The position numbers and the translations under genes were made by a program. The notes beneath the pieces were generated by a model. That model was not told the origin of the DNA and did not search any database. It saw only the letters and a program-made list of their open reading frames with translations. Of a stretch of DNA of 64,000 bases, positions 43,814-56,573 are shown one piece after another. Source of the stretch: Aphanomyces cochlioides (taxonomy: Eukaryota > Oomycota > Saprolegniomycetes > Saprolegniales > Verrucalvaceae); assembly GCA_019828595.1 (NCBI GenBank), contig JAHQRK010000024.1:496001-560000 (forward strand), read 5' to 3'. Every line of letters begins with the position of its first letter. Within the stretch, counting starts at the first letter, position 1.

Positions 43814-44866
43814 ACTAACAACAGAACTTTTTAATCCAAGATAGTGCTGATACCACGATGGTTCTTTCGAGGAGGGTTCCGATTGACTTTGGTGAGAACA
43901 ATCGTCTAAAAGTGCTCCAAAGTTAGATCAAATTCCCAATTAAATTATTTTACTGACACCCTGTTAATCTGCACTTACTTGTTCTAGTGAGTTTAATAGC
44001 CACACATTGTTTGCCCACTCTACATCGCCTTCTCTGTTAATATTGGGTCTAAGAACGTTTCGTTATCAAGGATAGCAGCCCTTGCACACTGTGAGTCAAA
44101 TGATGAAGCTCACAGTGACTTGGCGACTTTTCACATGTAACTGCTTTGAATGGTCAGTTTCATCTCAATTTCGACATCAACTGTAATTTTTAGCATCGGC
44201 ATACTGTGAATCAAACGATGAAAAGTATGAACTCGTGGCTCGAGGTTTTACGCATCGATGATCTTGTCACGGGCAATTTGGAATTTAACCATCCATGGCA
44301 TGAAGCATATAGTCAATTCAATTAAATATGCAGTGGGTTGGCGCCTTTTCATATGAAACTGCTTAAAACGGCCAGATTTCGACGTCAAAGGTATTTTGTA
44401 GCATATGAGTAAACGCTGCCGATCAACGATCGATTTCGCAGCTGAGCCGTAGCCTCGATCAAAAAGTTAGAAATAAACAGATTCTTCAAATATCGTACAT
44501 CAAAATCGATGACCAATTCCAGACAAAGGGCGAGGGGCGAATAGAGCATCGAGTAATAATAGCATTCGAAAATTAGATTGATGAATGGTCTAATAGGACA
44601 TCTGGACTGACACGTATTCGTAGAGAGGATGTACGAAATTGACGGCCCTCGGTGATTCAAACAATTTTGCACAGTTTTGCTTTCTCACGTGGATGTTGCT
44701 TGCGCTACCAGGGTGGCTTTCCTCATTATGGGCCTTCCAGAGGAAAATCTTATTCCGGCCACAATGCCTTATTCCGTTTCGTGGTTTCGTACGTAACCAA
44801 TGTTCTGTTGCTAAAATCATTTCAAAGTTGTGTATTTATCAGTTTTAAATTTCGTGTCGAGTGTGC
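43814..44866. other. Intergenic, with an old degenerate duplication
   Basis: About 80 bp around 44110-44200 (GACTTTTCACATGTAACTGC) recurs degenerated at 44330-44405 (GCCTTTTCATATGAAACTGC). No gene. Confidence 0.4.
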
Positions 44867-47800
44867 ATGATGAAAGGCGAGGTGGCATATGTCGTCGTCA
44901 AAGAGAAGCCGGTCAAGCTAGCGTGTTTGGGCTACGTTTACCTCACATTCACGTTGTGCTGCAGCATTGGATACTTGTTCCTTCTCATCGAAGTCACGAA
45001 AAACGACCACTGGTGGCGAGAATTCAATACCACAGGAGCACAAACTTTTCTCGCCGACGTTTTCAATTCAAAGCTCCACTTGGGGCAATATGGTTCCTTG
45101 AATCTTTTTGATGTCGCCTTGCCCAAAGACTACTCGACTGGAAAGACGTTTGTCGACATACAACCATCAGTAGCCCGCCGTCTTCTCCTGGATGATTTGC
45201 CCCTGGACGTGGCCATTCAAACTATCCGTGCCAACAGCTTGTTTGAAAACATATACACGGTTATTCCGTATTGCTGGGTGGATTTTGACCGCATGTTTGA
45301 AATGGCCCACACTGCGCGGCGACAGGAACGATGTTACGTTAATCAGAGGGACAATGCTGCCGTCTATATGGAGGCCCTACTACGAAATGTCAACTCGAAT
45401 GATTTGGCTCAATCGTCGTATGGAATTCAAATTAATCAAATGATCTTGACCCCAATAACAATGCTACCGGGTGGGCCACCGTGGATCTCCTCACTTCCAA
45501 ACAGAACACAAATATCATTGGAGGACGAAATTGCATTCTGGCGTCAGTACGGCTTAACTCGCTACACAATTCAGTATCAAAATCGATTCCAATACGGTCT
45601 CGACAGCAGCATTACGATTGTGAACGCATTCGGTGTGACTCAAACGATGAAGATACACTCGTCACCATATACTGACCGTGGCAGTGCAATATGGACCACG
45701 CGAGTAGCATTTTGTGGCATTTGGAATGATTTCTCATCATGTAATGGTTTCCACTGCAGTTTAGTACGCAGTTCGAATAATTCCCTCGAAGCTCAAGGCC
45801 GCAATTGGGATGTCATTTATACTGGCGGTGGTCCATCCATTGGTGGTGATTTAATGCGTGTTGCTCTTGGCCCCTACGTGAATTGGGATCTCCATTACAT
45901 ACCTGCTCCTCCATCTCTCGTGGAGATCTTTGCTGCTTTTCAAAGTCATGTTTGTAAAATTGCACGTTTGGCAGCCACTGCTGATGTTTCGCCATTCTCC
46001 GGAATTGAGAATGCTGATATTGATATCGTTCCACCAGAATGGAGATATGATGGGATGGTTTACTATGGTGCAAATCCTCCTTGCGCCATTCTTGCGACGC
46101 CCCAGACGTACGTTCAAATGCCCTTCCGCTTTGACGACACTTGTCATGCTCTGAGTCAATTTTCCATCCATATTAATCCAACGAGTTTACTGTTTTCTGT
46201 CGTACTAGCCAATGTCACTCTCGACCAAGTGCCCCGGATTTGCTCATGCAGCTTGACTTTAGCTAGTACATGTGCCACTCTGTTGGGGAGAGCAATCGGA
46301 GCGATTCCCAAAATTTTCCCTTTACCGTTTACTTCTACAGATGCTCAAACTACAATCCTGGATATCATGGGTCTCAATATTCTATTTATTCAAATGGCAG
46401 CTCGAAACACGACAAAAGTTCTTTTGAAGCAGCCAGTAATCAGCAATCCTCCAGACAAATGGACTCTCTTTGGGTGGATTGCTTTGAGTGATTGGATCGA
46501 TGGAAGCAGAGAAGTGTACACTTTTGAGGGAGATAATGGCAATCTTACACTTATGTCTGCTCGAAGCCCGCCTTTGCAAATGGCTGCAAGTGCGTTGGAG
46601 TTGCCACAAGCAGCGTGCTGGTATTTCTGGGTAATTGCTTTGTATGTGAGCTCCTTGTCAGTTGCCGTGTCGATATTTCTGTTGGTATACGGTGCATGGC
46701 AGCGGACTAAGGTGGATGGGTGCAACTTGCTCGTCTACAATCGTATTTTTGGAAGCGTGTGGGTTGGCCGTCCATTTTGCTTCATTCGAGGTATGACTGC
46801 AGTTGTTATTCTAAGCACCTCCACCGCAACTCTGACCTCAGCCAACAGAATGGCATGGTTTGTTGACTATCAGCGTCATTGGATAATAAAACTTATTGTC
46901 ACGGGTGAGACTCTTTGGCTAACTTATTGTACCAATGATGTTTTGCTTCCTTTCACGGAGGGCATGGCCAGGGAATATGCACCTCTCCATACTATCCTTG
47001 CTTTTTTCACAGTGTTTCTACTCGATGTTATTGCCCCCATTCAAGTTCAAGCAATTGTTGACCCTAAATGTACAATTACTTCCTTTCGAAGTGGCGCCGC
47101 TTGCTCCAGTGGTAGTGTTGAGATTGGAAGTTTCCATCGAGTAGTTTTAATCGTCGCATTGCATTTTGCTTGTCTTTTAGTCGCAATTCTCACAATATGG
47201 CTCTGTCATCGTTTTACAATTCTTCCAATCCGACCACCCTCAAATTTGCATGCTCAGATCCCTGCTTCGATGAAGACATTCTGTATTCCGTCTAGAGATT
47301 CAACATGGCAACTTGACAACATCACGTGCATCATGGGGGGCATGCTGCCTTTCAATTCCATTTTATTCAATTTCAACATTTGGACCCAGGTGCATACCTC
47401 GAAGACTCTTCGGAATGTCACGCTGAACTACCACAAGACCAAAGCCATGCCAAGTTTCGACAAAATCCATCAGGTTTTGGGATTATTTAGCTTACTCTAC
47501 ATGGTTGGTGCCATAGCTAGCAGCTACAGTTTTCTTGTTATGACTGAAGATGCAATGGCAAATGATTTTTGGTGGGCAGGATTTGACAAAAATACGCAAG
47601 GATTCTTATGTAATTGCTTCAACCAAGTTTTACAGCTAATGAGTGCAACGACAACACTAAACCTCACAGATGCACAATATGGTGTCTTGTCGACGACCAC
47701 GAATTCAACTCTTTCAGCTATTCAACTCGCTCCTTTTTATGCCACTTCAATTCAAGACGAAGTAAATTCTCTGCGAAATGTCATCCAAGGGCTTCGTAGA

Positions 47801-50062
47801 ATGGATGGCTGCCATTTGCCTTGGATTATGACAACTTACTGCTACGTCGATTTTAGTCGACGTTGGGAAATGGCCAAAACTCCATGGAAGCAACAGCAGT
47901 GTGCAAATGAAAGCGAGAATGCTGCAGTTTACCTTGAGTCTCTTCTTCGCAATGCAGATTGGGATATCCTTATGTCATGTTGGGGTGCCGCACTCGAAGT
48001 TGGTGTTTTTTCATTCCTCAAAGGCTCAAATGGCGGGTTGCAATGGTTACTTACGACCAAAGATAGTGGAAATTCTATATCTGAAGAAGTAGCATTTTGG
48101 TCAAAGTCTGGCTTGACAAGATTCACCACCCAGTGGCAAAATTACAAAAGTCTGGGTATAGTTGAATCTCTCAACGTGAAAAATGCATTTGGGATAAGCT
48201 ATCCTCTGACTATAAAATACTCCAATGGCTCGTATCAGCTGTCATCAGAGACGTCTCGCAAGATGCAATGGCCACTGGCAAATGATTTGCTTGCAATTTT
48301 ATCAAATTCGAGTCTCATCCAAGGAATGAACTTAATTCGAAGCAGTTCGAATTTTGCTTTCTGGAATTCAACACCAGAGCAAATATTGTACAGCTCAGGT
48401 TGGTTGGTGTCGCCTCTTGGACCTGGTCTTTCTTTAATTCGAAATGTATTGGGACCGTTTGGCTCCGTGTCAATGAAACGAATTGCATGCCCTATGGCCT
48501 TGCAAGAACTCTACAAGAACATCACATTTGCGCTGACGCGAGTTTTAGCATCGGATGGAAATACGCAGCGTGCATTTTGGCCGATCTACTCGTCATTTAC
48601 AATCGCACCTCGGCCGCAAGCTTGGGATACAAAGACATTTGTTGGAGGCAATCTTTTGTGTGATGTGCTTTCCCCCAGCAGTAAAATTCCTGGTGTGGCA
48701 TTTACCTCTGCTGGGTCATGTGGGTCAAGTGCTCAAGAGCCTATTGTTGGAGATACATCGAGCCTATTGGGTGCACTGCTTGCTGTCAAATCTATCAACT
48801 CAACTACTGCAGCTCAACGTGACGTCCGAAGCCCTGAAAGCACTTTAAAGTTGCTTTTAAGCTCCACATCGTTCTTGAAAAGTAACCTTCCTCAAGAGGA
48901 TGCGGCTTTACTGTTAGCACAAGCTCAACCTGTGAAAGCCTTCGTGTACGACCAGCTACGGATATACATGGTGCAGTATACTATAGGCCCTCCTTACGGT
49001 TTTGCTCGAAGTCGTTACTTCGATCCAGCAGAGAGTGACTTCGAGCTATACACGTGGTTGATTCTGTTCGACTGGGTCAAGGGCTTGCGAGAAGCTGTCT
49101 TCTTCGAGGGCGAAAACGGCAATTTAACAGCCATGTCATCATCAATGAACTTTAATCAGATGCCTATAAACCCAATGGAAGTGCCGCGAAACGTTTCATT
49201 GTACGTTCGACGCCTCCTGCAATATATTACATTGCTCATGCTCTATGTGGCTTGCATCGTCAGCGTCTACATCATAAAGCTGAAGGGACAAATTGAGGCG
49301 TACAATATGCTTGTCTTCAGTCGCGTGACTGGTCTGGTATGGGTTGGACGCCCGATGGTTATAGTTCGTGCTCTATCTGCAATATGTCTTTTAGCGACTG
49401 CCTCGCTGTCTCTCGTTCGACCTGTTGAAGGACTGGTGTCGTATTTTGTCTCCACAAGACAGCCATGGTATAAAATAATCTTGACTGCTGGAGAGCTCCA
49501 TTGGTTGGTTTACGTTGTGAATGATATTTTCTCGATTCTGACCGATTCGTTCACGCCTGGTTATGCTTCCAGTAGTTTTATTCTTGTTTGGGTGTCTTCA
49601 ACAATGTGGGCGTTCCTCTTACCACCAAGTAGTCAAATTACGCTGTCAAGAGACTGCACCATTGAACAAGTGGATTATCAAGTGGTTTGCACTAGTGGAG
49701 TGGTTGAAATCGGGCAATTGACTCAAATGTATGGTCTAACAGCCTTAGTTCTTAGCTGCTGCTTTCTTTGCTATTTATTTGAGCGTTTTCACTCTCGAAG
49801 AATCGAGCGTCACTCTGCCAATTCTCTCCTCCTTTACGCTGCGGCGAAGCACCAATTTAAATGGGGAAAATGGGAATATAAAGGAATTTGGTATATTGAT
49901 AAGGCATCGGCAGTTTTAACGGGCATCTTGACATGGGAAACATCGTCAACCTTGTGCGTCTTTGACATCAAAACTTGGCGAATACATACTTTGTCACGGG
50001 ACTACCAATCGGAGCCAAATATGCCGTCGCATCTAAAATGCAGTGTACCTTTGGTGGAGTAA
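44867..50062 (+). CDS. Giant polytopic membrane protein, internally duplicated
   Basis: 1731 residues in one uninterrupted exon. Two homologous halves of about 860 residues: compare RMFEMAHTARRQERC with RRWEMAKTPWKQQQC, NAAVYMEALLRN with NAAVYLESLLRN, EIAFWRQYGLTRYT with EVAFWSKSGLTRFT, and VGRPFCFIRGMTAV with VGRPMVIVRALSAI. Each half starts with one transmembrane helix (LACLGYVYLTFTLCCSIGYL; VLGLFSLLYMVGAIASSYS), then a large Cys- and glycosylation-site-rich region of about 550 residues that probably faces outside, then about five membrane helices. I know no named domain. It resembles repeated oomycete membrane proteins (inference). Start: two adjacent ATGs at 44867 and 44870. Confidence 0.85.
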   Translation: MMKGEVAYVVVKEKPVKLACLGYVYLTFTLCCSIGYLFLLIEVTKNDHWWREFNTTGAQTFLADVFNSKLHLGQYGSLNLFDVALPKDYSTGKTFVDIQPSVARRLLLDDLPLDVAIQTIRANSLFENIYTVIPYCWVDFDRMFEMAHTARRQERCYVNQRDNAAVYMEALLRNVNSNDLAQSSYGIQINQMILTPITMLPGGPPWISSLPNRTQISLEDEIAFWRQYGLTRYTIQYQNRFQYGLDSSITIVNAFGVTQTMKIHSSPYTDRGSAIWTTRVAFCGIWNDFSSCNGFHCSLVRSSNNSLEAQGRNWDVIYTGGGPSIGGDLMRVALGPYVNWDLHYIPAPPSLVEIFAAFQSHVCKIARLAATADVSPFSGIENADIDIVPPEWRYDGMVYYGANPPCAILATPQTYVQMPFRFDDTCHALSQFSIHINPTSLLFSVVLANVTLDQVPRICSCSLTLASTCATLLGRAIGAIPKIFPLPFTSTDAQTTILDIMGLNILFIQMAARNTTKVLLKQPVISNPPDKWTLFGWIALSDWIDGSREVYTFEGDNGNLTLMSARSPPLQMAASALELPQAACWYFWVIALYVSSLSVAVSIFLLVYGAWQRTKVDGCNLLVYNRIFGSVWVGRPFCFIRGMTAVVILSTSTATLTSANRMAWFVDYQRHWIIKLIVTGETLWLTYCTNDVLLPFTEGMAREYAPLHTILAFFTVFLLDVIAPIQVQAIVDPKCTITSFRSGAACSSGSVEIGSFHRVVLIVALHFACLLVAILTIWLCHRFTILPIRPPSNLHAQIPASMKTFCIPSRDSTWQLDNITCIMGGMLPFNSILFNFNIWTQVHTSKTLRNVTLNYHKTKAMPSFDKIHQVLGLFSLLYMVGAIASSYSFLVMTEDAMANDFWWAGFDKNTQGFLCNCFNQVLQLMSATTTLNLTDAQYGVLSTTTNSTLSAIQLAPFYATSIQDEVNSLRNVIQGLRRMDGCHLPWIMTTYCYVDFSRRWEMAKTPWKQQQCANESENAAVYLESLLRNADWDILMSCWGAALEVGVFSFLKGSNGGLQWLLTTKDSGNSISEEVAFWSKSGLTRFTTQWQNYKSLGIVESLNVKNAFGISYPLTIKYSNGSYQLSSETSRKMQWPLANDLLAILSNSSLIQGMNLIRSSSNFAFWNSTPEQILYSSGWLVSPLGPGLSLIRNVLGPFGSVSMKRIACPMALQELYKNITFALTRVLASDGNTQRAFWPIYSSFTIAPRPQAWDTKTFVGGNLLCDVLSPSSKIPGVAFTSAGSCGSSAQEPIVGDTSSLLGALLAVKSINSTTAAQRDVRSPESTLKLLLSSTSFLKSNLPQEDAALLLAQAQPVKAFVYDQLRIYMVQYTIGPPYGFARSRYFDPAESDFELYTWLILFDWVKGLREAVFFEGENGNLTAMSSSMNFNQMPINPMEVPRNVSLYVRRLLQYITLLMLYVACIVSVYIIKLKGQIEAYNMLVFSRVTGLVWVGRPMVIVRALSAICLLATASLSLVRPVEGLVSYFVSTRQPWYKIILTAGELHWLVYVVNDIFSILTDSFTPGYASSSFILVWVSSTMWAFLLPPSSQITLSRDCTIEQVDYQVVCTSGVVEIGQLTQMYGLTALVLSCCFLCYLFERFHSRRIERHSANSLLLYAAAKHQFKWGKWEYKGIWYIDKASAVLTGILTWETSSTLCVFDIKTWRIHTLSRDYQSEPNMPSHLKCSVPLVE

Positions 50063-50701
50063 TTCTCACTTTGTTTTGAAATTTCACAATTTTGATCAAC
50101 ATGCGCGGCACACTTCAGAAAACCATCAATTTCAACTTATCGCATTTCTAGAAAAGAGCCAAAGAAGAGATATAAACCTGGAAGTGATTGATTGGATTAT
50201 ATACAGCTCATACACCAATGCGTCTTCATTTCAGAGAGTTGTTGGTTTCTAAATGAAAGAAGCTCGGTGTCATATGCTCTACATGCTGGCAAAAATACGC
50301 AATCAACTGTTAGCAAAGAATTCACCACGTACGACAAATACTTCTCGCACACCAAGAAAGCCTGGCATTGGAATTCATTTAGTAGAAATGCATTGATGAT
50401 GCACGATAACATCAATTATACCTTGATGAAAACCACCGTTTGCCTAAAATGTCATTGCATTGGATCATTATGTCAGTCAAGTTTCACTATTGGAATGAAA
50501 TCACAAGAAACTCGTACTGTGCTTGAAATCAAGCAGGACATTTTGCAGCAGTTTGATAACATTTGTTTTCGAGTGTACTTTTCCACACTGAAGTCCTTAA
50601 TCAATTCGGCACTCGTCAAAAGTTTCGACTCGATATTTGTATTGCTGCTCGTACAACCACTCAAATAAGTTTCAACTGGGTACGTATGGTGTCCAATAAC
50701 T
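50063..50701. other. Intergenic region
   Basis: No convincing gene or repeat. Confidence 0.3.
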
Positions 50702-52885
50702 CTACCGCTGTCGGTCGCTTGGATTGTATGAAATACATTGCATGGCCATAGAATGAACCCACTCTGGGCACTGCTTAGTAAATGTAGGTTGAAGTGTACC
50801 CCTCAAAAGGCTCATGATGATATCAAGCTCAGACAACGGCTCTCCTGTTACTGGATTGACCTTGTCTTCGAATGGGACAAGATGGCAATCAATTTCTGAC
50901 AAATTTATGCCTAAGGCGAAGTCAATTCCAAAATCATACTTCAAAATAGTTCTTCCTACCAAAGGAATATATATCGACAGCTGATGTATGGCCACGATCA
51001 TGTATCGCTTCCGGTGGCATCCACCGGACGGTACCAACTCCAGTTGTCACTGAAATTCCGACGAAATTCTGGGAAGTACTGACATCCATCAATTTGGCCA
51101 ATTTTGTACTGTCCAACAAAATGTTGCGTGACTTGAGGTCATTGTGAATCAAATTTATGGAATGTAAGTATGCCAATGCCTGCAAAATGTGATAAATACA
51201 GTCGTATTTGTCATGCCATCGAAATGTTGCACTGGTTCTGGCACTGAATTTAGCGCGCAAGTCACCACCATCCATCCATTCCATTATGCACATGATGTCG
51301 TATGGCTGAAACCACGCAGCTCCGATAATTTTGACAATATAAGGTGACTCGAGTCGGTTCGTCAATTGAATTCGCTGTATGAACATTTCCGTTTGACCCA
51401 GCGCAGCATTTGCAACCTTGAGTTTCTTCACTGCAACAGTCTCGCCTTGAAGCATGCCACGTCAAACCACAGACATATCGCTTGATGCAATTCGGGCTTC
51501 AAGCGTCAAATCTCGCACATCAATTCGAAGTACCGTCAAAAGGATTCGTGGGTTTTGATGATATTGAAGGGTTTGTTGATTTTGATGGTATTCCGTCCTC
51601 CTAATGCTTGGCTTTGTTTTGGCTCTACTGTCTGACTGTGGTTTGGTAGCTGCGTTTACATTCGTCGGGCTATCTTGTGTTGGATGAGCACTGCAGGTTG
51701 GCACTTGCGTAATTACTTCTTTACAGCCTACTGTACTTTTAGAGGCACTTTTGGTTTCCGTTGTAGCATTTTCCATTTGTACGCCGAATAAGGAGCCAGT
51801 GATTACTAAGTAATTCGTCTTATCAGCCAGCTCTTTGACACCAAACGATTAATTCTCAGCAATGCTTGGCTCAATTGAGCATTCTTCACATGTTTTGACA
51901 ATTCTTGTGGGCTTAGGTTGGTAATTTATATAAATATCGTTCTTTCCATGGCTTTGATATCGTTGCGGATCATCGTCTCAAACTCCGTCGAGTCAGCCAA
52001 TTTCAGCGTGTGAAAATGTTTGACCGCCACGCTTCGACCTTTATATTGTCCAAGATACACCATGGCAGATGCGCCTTGACCGAGAAACGTCGACTTGTTA
52101 TTGGGATCAAATACGACGTCTTCTGACGCCAGCATCCATTCTTCAATCATTTCGTCTAACGGCAAGTCATGGGCGATTTTACTTGCTCGCCACGAGTCCT
52201 TGACAGCATGGATGACTTTGTCAAACGACGCGAGAACGGACGCTTCAAAGTTGGGACTCGTCTTGACATTGCGTAGATTCACATTCTTGTGGTAGTGGTC
52301 AAGACCTCTTTGTAGTTGGATCGCCATCTCCAGTAGATTATCCACTTGTCGGTTGAGCGTGCCATTGCTTCGTGCCAAACTGATGTAATGGTCCATTTTC
52401 CCAAGTTTGTCCATCATGGCTTGCATGTCTTGCATCAAATCATCCACACTGCCGACAATTTGAATGTTCAAATCCACATCGAGAAACGAAGCTGTTCGTC
52501 GGATGTCATCTTGATAGCGAGTAATTTGAGTCGCGACGGCCTTGGCCATGCTCTCATGTTGAGTCTCGTCCATGAGGATATTCCATCCTTTTGTTGCCTC
52601 AAAGATTTCTTCCAACTAAGTGTGAATATGTGCAAGGATCGTCGCCAAATCGTCGAGTTGAACCACTCAGTAATCCGAGACCGCTTTCTTTATGATCAAG
52701 AATTCAATCCGGGCGACCACCTCTCCTATCGTCGAGACGTCTTCCTTGTTGACACGGAACTTCAGGCAGATCTCCTTGACAGCAAAAAGCGATGCGGAGT
52801 GGATTGGTGATCGGGATATGCTTTCCAGTCGATTTGACGGCATCTTCGATCGATTTGATCGCTGCTTGGGTTGACTTCTAGTCAT
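50702..52885 (-). pseudogene. Dual-kinase gene K0, first kinase domain deleted
   Basis: Relic of the array family. The N-terminal helical domain is present but its first exon part is scrambled between frames, and TAG replaces Tyr before LEEIFEATKG (52615). It runs normally to the ATP-binding segment (FLGQGASAMVYLGQYKG, VAVKHF) and then stops after FETMIR. The rest of kinase domain 1 is missing, and sequence resumes in the linker and kinase domain 2 (GETVAVKKLKV, MEWMDGGDLRAKF, LIHNDLKSRNILLD, LMDVSTSQ). HRD has become HND. The C-terminus ends early at a TAG (DRQR). The segment 51963-52613 is nearly identical to 55633-56283 in K1. Confidence 0.85.
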
Positions 52886-52900
52886 CCATCAAGTGGAATC

Positions 52901-53439
52901 TGACTGGCAGTTCATTTCTTCAACTGGCTACATTTGTATTATAGTTGACATTGAAAGTACGGAATCTTGTGGAATGTAACCAATGCATGTTGACTTCAAC
53001 TGCATTTATGTCGTATTATGAAAGCCAAAATCACACTAACGCATGGAAACTTGGCAAATTGTCATGCTTGCCAATAGTGTCAAGTCGATTTGAGTGTCTT
53101 TATACTCATCGTACTCTGAGATAGATGGATGAAATACTTGACAAAGAGAATTGTGTCGCCGCTGATTACAAAGAACACGAACTTCATTTTTTGTATACTT
53201 TCATCCCTAAACAATGAGCAGGGCTCTAGGCTTCATTGAGATAGTTTTGCGGGAGCACCATGATGATAATCTGTCAGGAATCAAACTCAGAGATCCGAGA
53301 ATACTCTAACTATTGAGTAGAAAAACCCTACGCACGGGATGCCAATGTCGATTCCAGGCCATTTATGGCAGACTGTTCGGAAAAATTCATCCGGTCCTTT
53401 TTTTCACTTCAAAATATCTTGCGTGATAACAATTTCAGT
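52901..53439. other. Spacer between K0 and K1
   Basis: No feature seen. Confidence 0.3.
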
Positions 53440-56400
53440 CTAATCCATTCTAGTTCCTGGGAGAGAAACTCTTAGGCCCTTCATCTTGGAGCGAACAATG
53501 TTAGCCAACTCCAATGCCGTTGGTCGCTTCATTGGATCGAACGCGAGACATTGCATAGCCATTGAATGAATCCATTCTGGACATTGCTGTGAAAATGTCG
53601 GCTGGAGAGTACCCCTAGCGACTTGAAGTATGATCGACGGATCCACAAGTCGCCTTCCGGTAGCTGGATTGATCTTGTCTTGATATGGTACTTGATGTGT
53701 ATCAATCTCGGACAAAACTACACCTACATCAATTATTAGGATTGAATCAAATCCAACAAGATCGTGCCAAGGGAATAAATATCAGCTGATGCAGTGTATG
53801 CTTGGTCCAAGATTACTTCTGGTGCCATCCAACGAAACGTGCCAACTCCAAACGTCATCGTGGCTTCGATATGGTCTTTCGAAGTACTAACATCCATCAG
53901 CTTTGCGGGCTTCGAACTGTCCAACAAAATGTTGCGGGACTTCACATCGCGGTGGATAACATTCATCGAATGCAAATGCACCAATCCTTCGACAATGTGA
54001 TAAATGATTTCGTACTTGGCTCGCCATGAAAATGTTACGCTCGTAGTCGCGCTGATTTTATCACGCAAGTCGCCACCGTCCATCCATTCCATCACACACA
54101 TGAGATCTTGTGGCTTTGTCCACGCCGCACCGACGAACTGAACAATGAACGGAGAGTCGAATTGGCTCATCAACTGAATATTCCGTACGAATGCCTTGAG
54201 CTCGGATGGTGTAGCATTGTGACTGCGTAGTTTTTTTATAGCAACCCGTTCGCCAAGATATGTGCCTCGCCACATCTCCGACATTGAGCCAGACTCTATT
54301 TCACTCTCGACAGTCAAATCCGCAACACTAATACGAAACATCTCCAACTCAGAAAAGGGTAATGCGCCGTCCTTGTCATTTTCAATCATCGTAGACGACG
54401 GAAATCGAGATCCATGTGATAGTGGTTCTTTTGATTGAAATCGAGATTCCTTGAATTGTGGCTCTTTTGATTGAAATCGAGACTCCTTTAGTCGTGGCTC
54501 TTTTGATTGGAAGGAAGTGTCCTCGGGAAGTTTCTTTTTATTGCCAAAAAATACGTCAGATATTCGCTCGAAAATACTTGGTTTCGGCATCGTGATTGAT
54601 TGTGGTTTAGATGTACTTGTCGACATTGTGATTTCTGAGCTCTTTGTCATTCTATAGCTTCTTGAAGGTGTTTGTTTACTTGATCGGCTTGCACTCTTCA
54701 CTGAAATCTTCACATCCCCGTTAGATTCGATGGCGGACTTGCCACTTAATTTGACGTCGCTGGGGTTATTTAATGTGGCCCTTGAATCGGAAGGGTTTTT
54801 TATTCGACTGTCGCTACGGCGTTTAGCTATCGGCGAGAATGCTGACATTGTTCCAGACTTTCCACGGTCTTTAAATTCGGATTCAATGTTAATCTTGACG
54901 TCAAGTGATTGTGCATCATCTTCACTTTCGGTTGTCTCGGCCGTCGCTAGTTCTTCCATGCCCTTTACTTTCCAAGGAGTGTTTAACTTTTCAGCATAAT
55001 GCTCTTCCAAGAAGCTGACAATATCTTGAGGCTTCGGACGCTCCAACGGATTCAATTTCCAACACCATGTTATCAAATCCCACAACGCCTCATAATCCTT
55101 TGCCAACTCTTCTGGTCGTCCAGGGCGATCATCTTCACTTCGTATTGCTTCCTCTATCTCCTCTTGACAATAGTCTCGATATGGAATATCGCTCGCCACC
55201 AATTGCCACACTGTCATCCCAAACGACCACACATCCGATTGCACTGTCACTTTGCGAGGCGAAAAGCGCTGCTCAGGACTCATCCAGTTCAACGTTCCCA
55301 CAAATCGTCCTGCATTCGAATATTGCGTCAATAACGACTCGGTCGATCGACTCAATCCAAAGTCCGCAATCGCAACCGTTCCATCTTCTCGAACCAGCAC
55401 ATTGCCACCTTTGATATCTCGATGAATAATTCCAGCAGAGTGCAATGACAGCAAACCCAACGCAAATTGGTACACCATCTCAATCAATTTCTCCGGATGC
55501 AAACGAATGTACCGTGTGATGGTGTCAGGACAATATTCACACACCACAATAGGCGACGCAATCTTGGTGCACACGCCAATCAATGTCAAAATATATGGCT
55601 CGTTCGATACGTCGCGCCATGCTTTGATTTCTTTGCGGATCATCGTCTCAAACTCCGTCGAGTCAGCCAATTTCAGCGTGTGAAAATGTTTGACCGCCAC
55701 GCTTCGACCTTTATATTGTCCAAGATACACCATGGCAGATGCGCCTTGACCGAGAAACGTCGACTTGTTATTGGGATCAAATACGACGTCTTCTGACGCC
55801 AGCATCCATTCTTCAATCATTTCGTCTAACGGCAAGTCATGGGCGATTTTACTTGCTCGCCACGAGTCCTTGACAGCATGGATGACTTTGTCAAACGACG
55901 CGAGAACGGACGCTTCAAAGTTGGGACTCGTCTTGACATTGCGTAGATTCACATTCTTGTGGTAGTGGTCAAGACCTCTTTGTAGTTGGATCGCCATCTC
56001 CAGTAGATTATCCACTTGTCGGTTGAGCGTGCCATCGCTTCGTGCCAAACTGATGTAATGGTCCATTTTCCCAAGTTTGTCCATCATGGCTTGCATGTCT
56101 TGCATCAAATCATCCACACTGCCGACAATTTGAATGTTCAAATCCACATCGAGAAACGAAGCTGTTCGTCGGATGTCATCTTGATAGCGAGTAATTTGAG
56201 TCGCGACGGCCTTGGCCATGCTCTCACGTTGAGTCTTGTCCATGAGGACATTCCATCCTTTTGTCGCCTCAAAGATTTCTTCCAGGTAAGTGTGAATACG
56301 TGCAAGCACTGTCGTCAAGTCGTCGAGGTGATAAACTTCATCTTCTGGGCTTCCCTTGAACACAATAGAGCGAGTGATTCGAGCGACCATCTCTCCAATC

Positions 56401-56573
56401 GTCAAGATGTCTTCCTTGTTGATTCGGTACTTGAGACAGAGTTCCATCACAGAGCATGCAATCCGGAGTGTGGTTTGATGCGCTGAATTGGCACTCGGGA
56501 TATGCCGCACACCCCATTTGACCACGTCTTCGATCGACTCGACGGCCTCTTGGGTTGTTGTCACGCTCGACAT
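53440..56573 (-). CDS. Dual TKL-type kinase with N-terminal helical domain, K1
   Basis: About 1030 residues. Residues 1-245: helical domain (VESIEDVVKWGVRHIP, LDDLTTVLARIHTYLEEIF, QIVGSVDDLMQDMQAM). Kinase 1 (about 290-540): FLGQGASAMVYLG, VAVKHF, IIHRDIKGGNVL, IADFGLS, WMSPEQ, SDVWSFG; all catalytic residues present. A Ser/Lys-rich linker holds four copies of an FQSKEP-type repeat. Kinase 2 (about 700-1020): GERVAIKKLRS, VMEWMDGGDLRDK, VIHRDVKSRNILLD, but LMDVSTSKD in place of DFG; Asp is kept. The ATG at 56573 matches the start of K2. The last exon (53723-53440) follows a 44-bp intron (53724-53767) whose donor reads GC, where the paralogue has GT. Linked to K2 by gene conversion. Confidence 0.88.
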
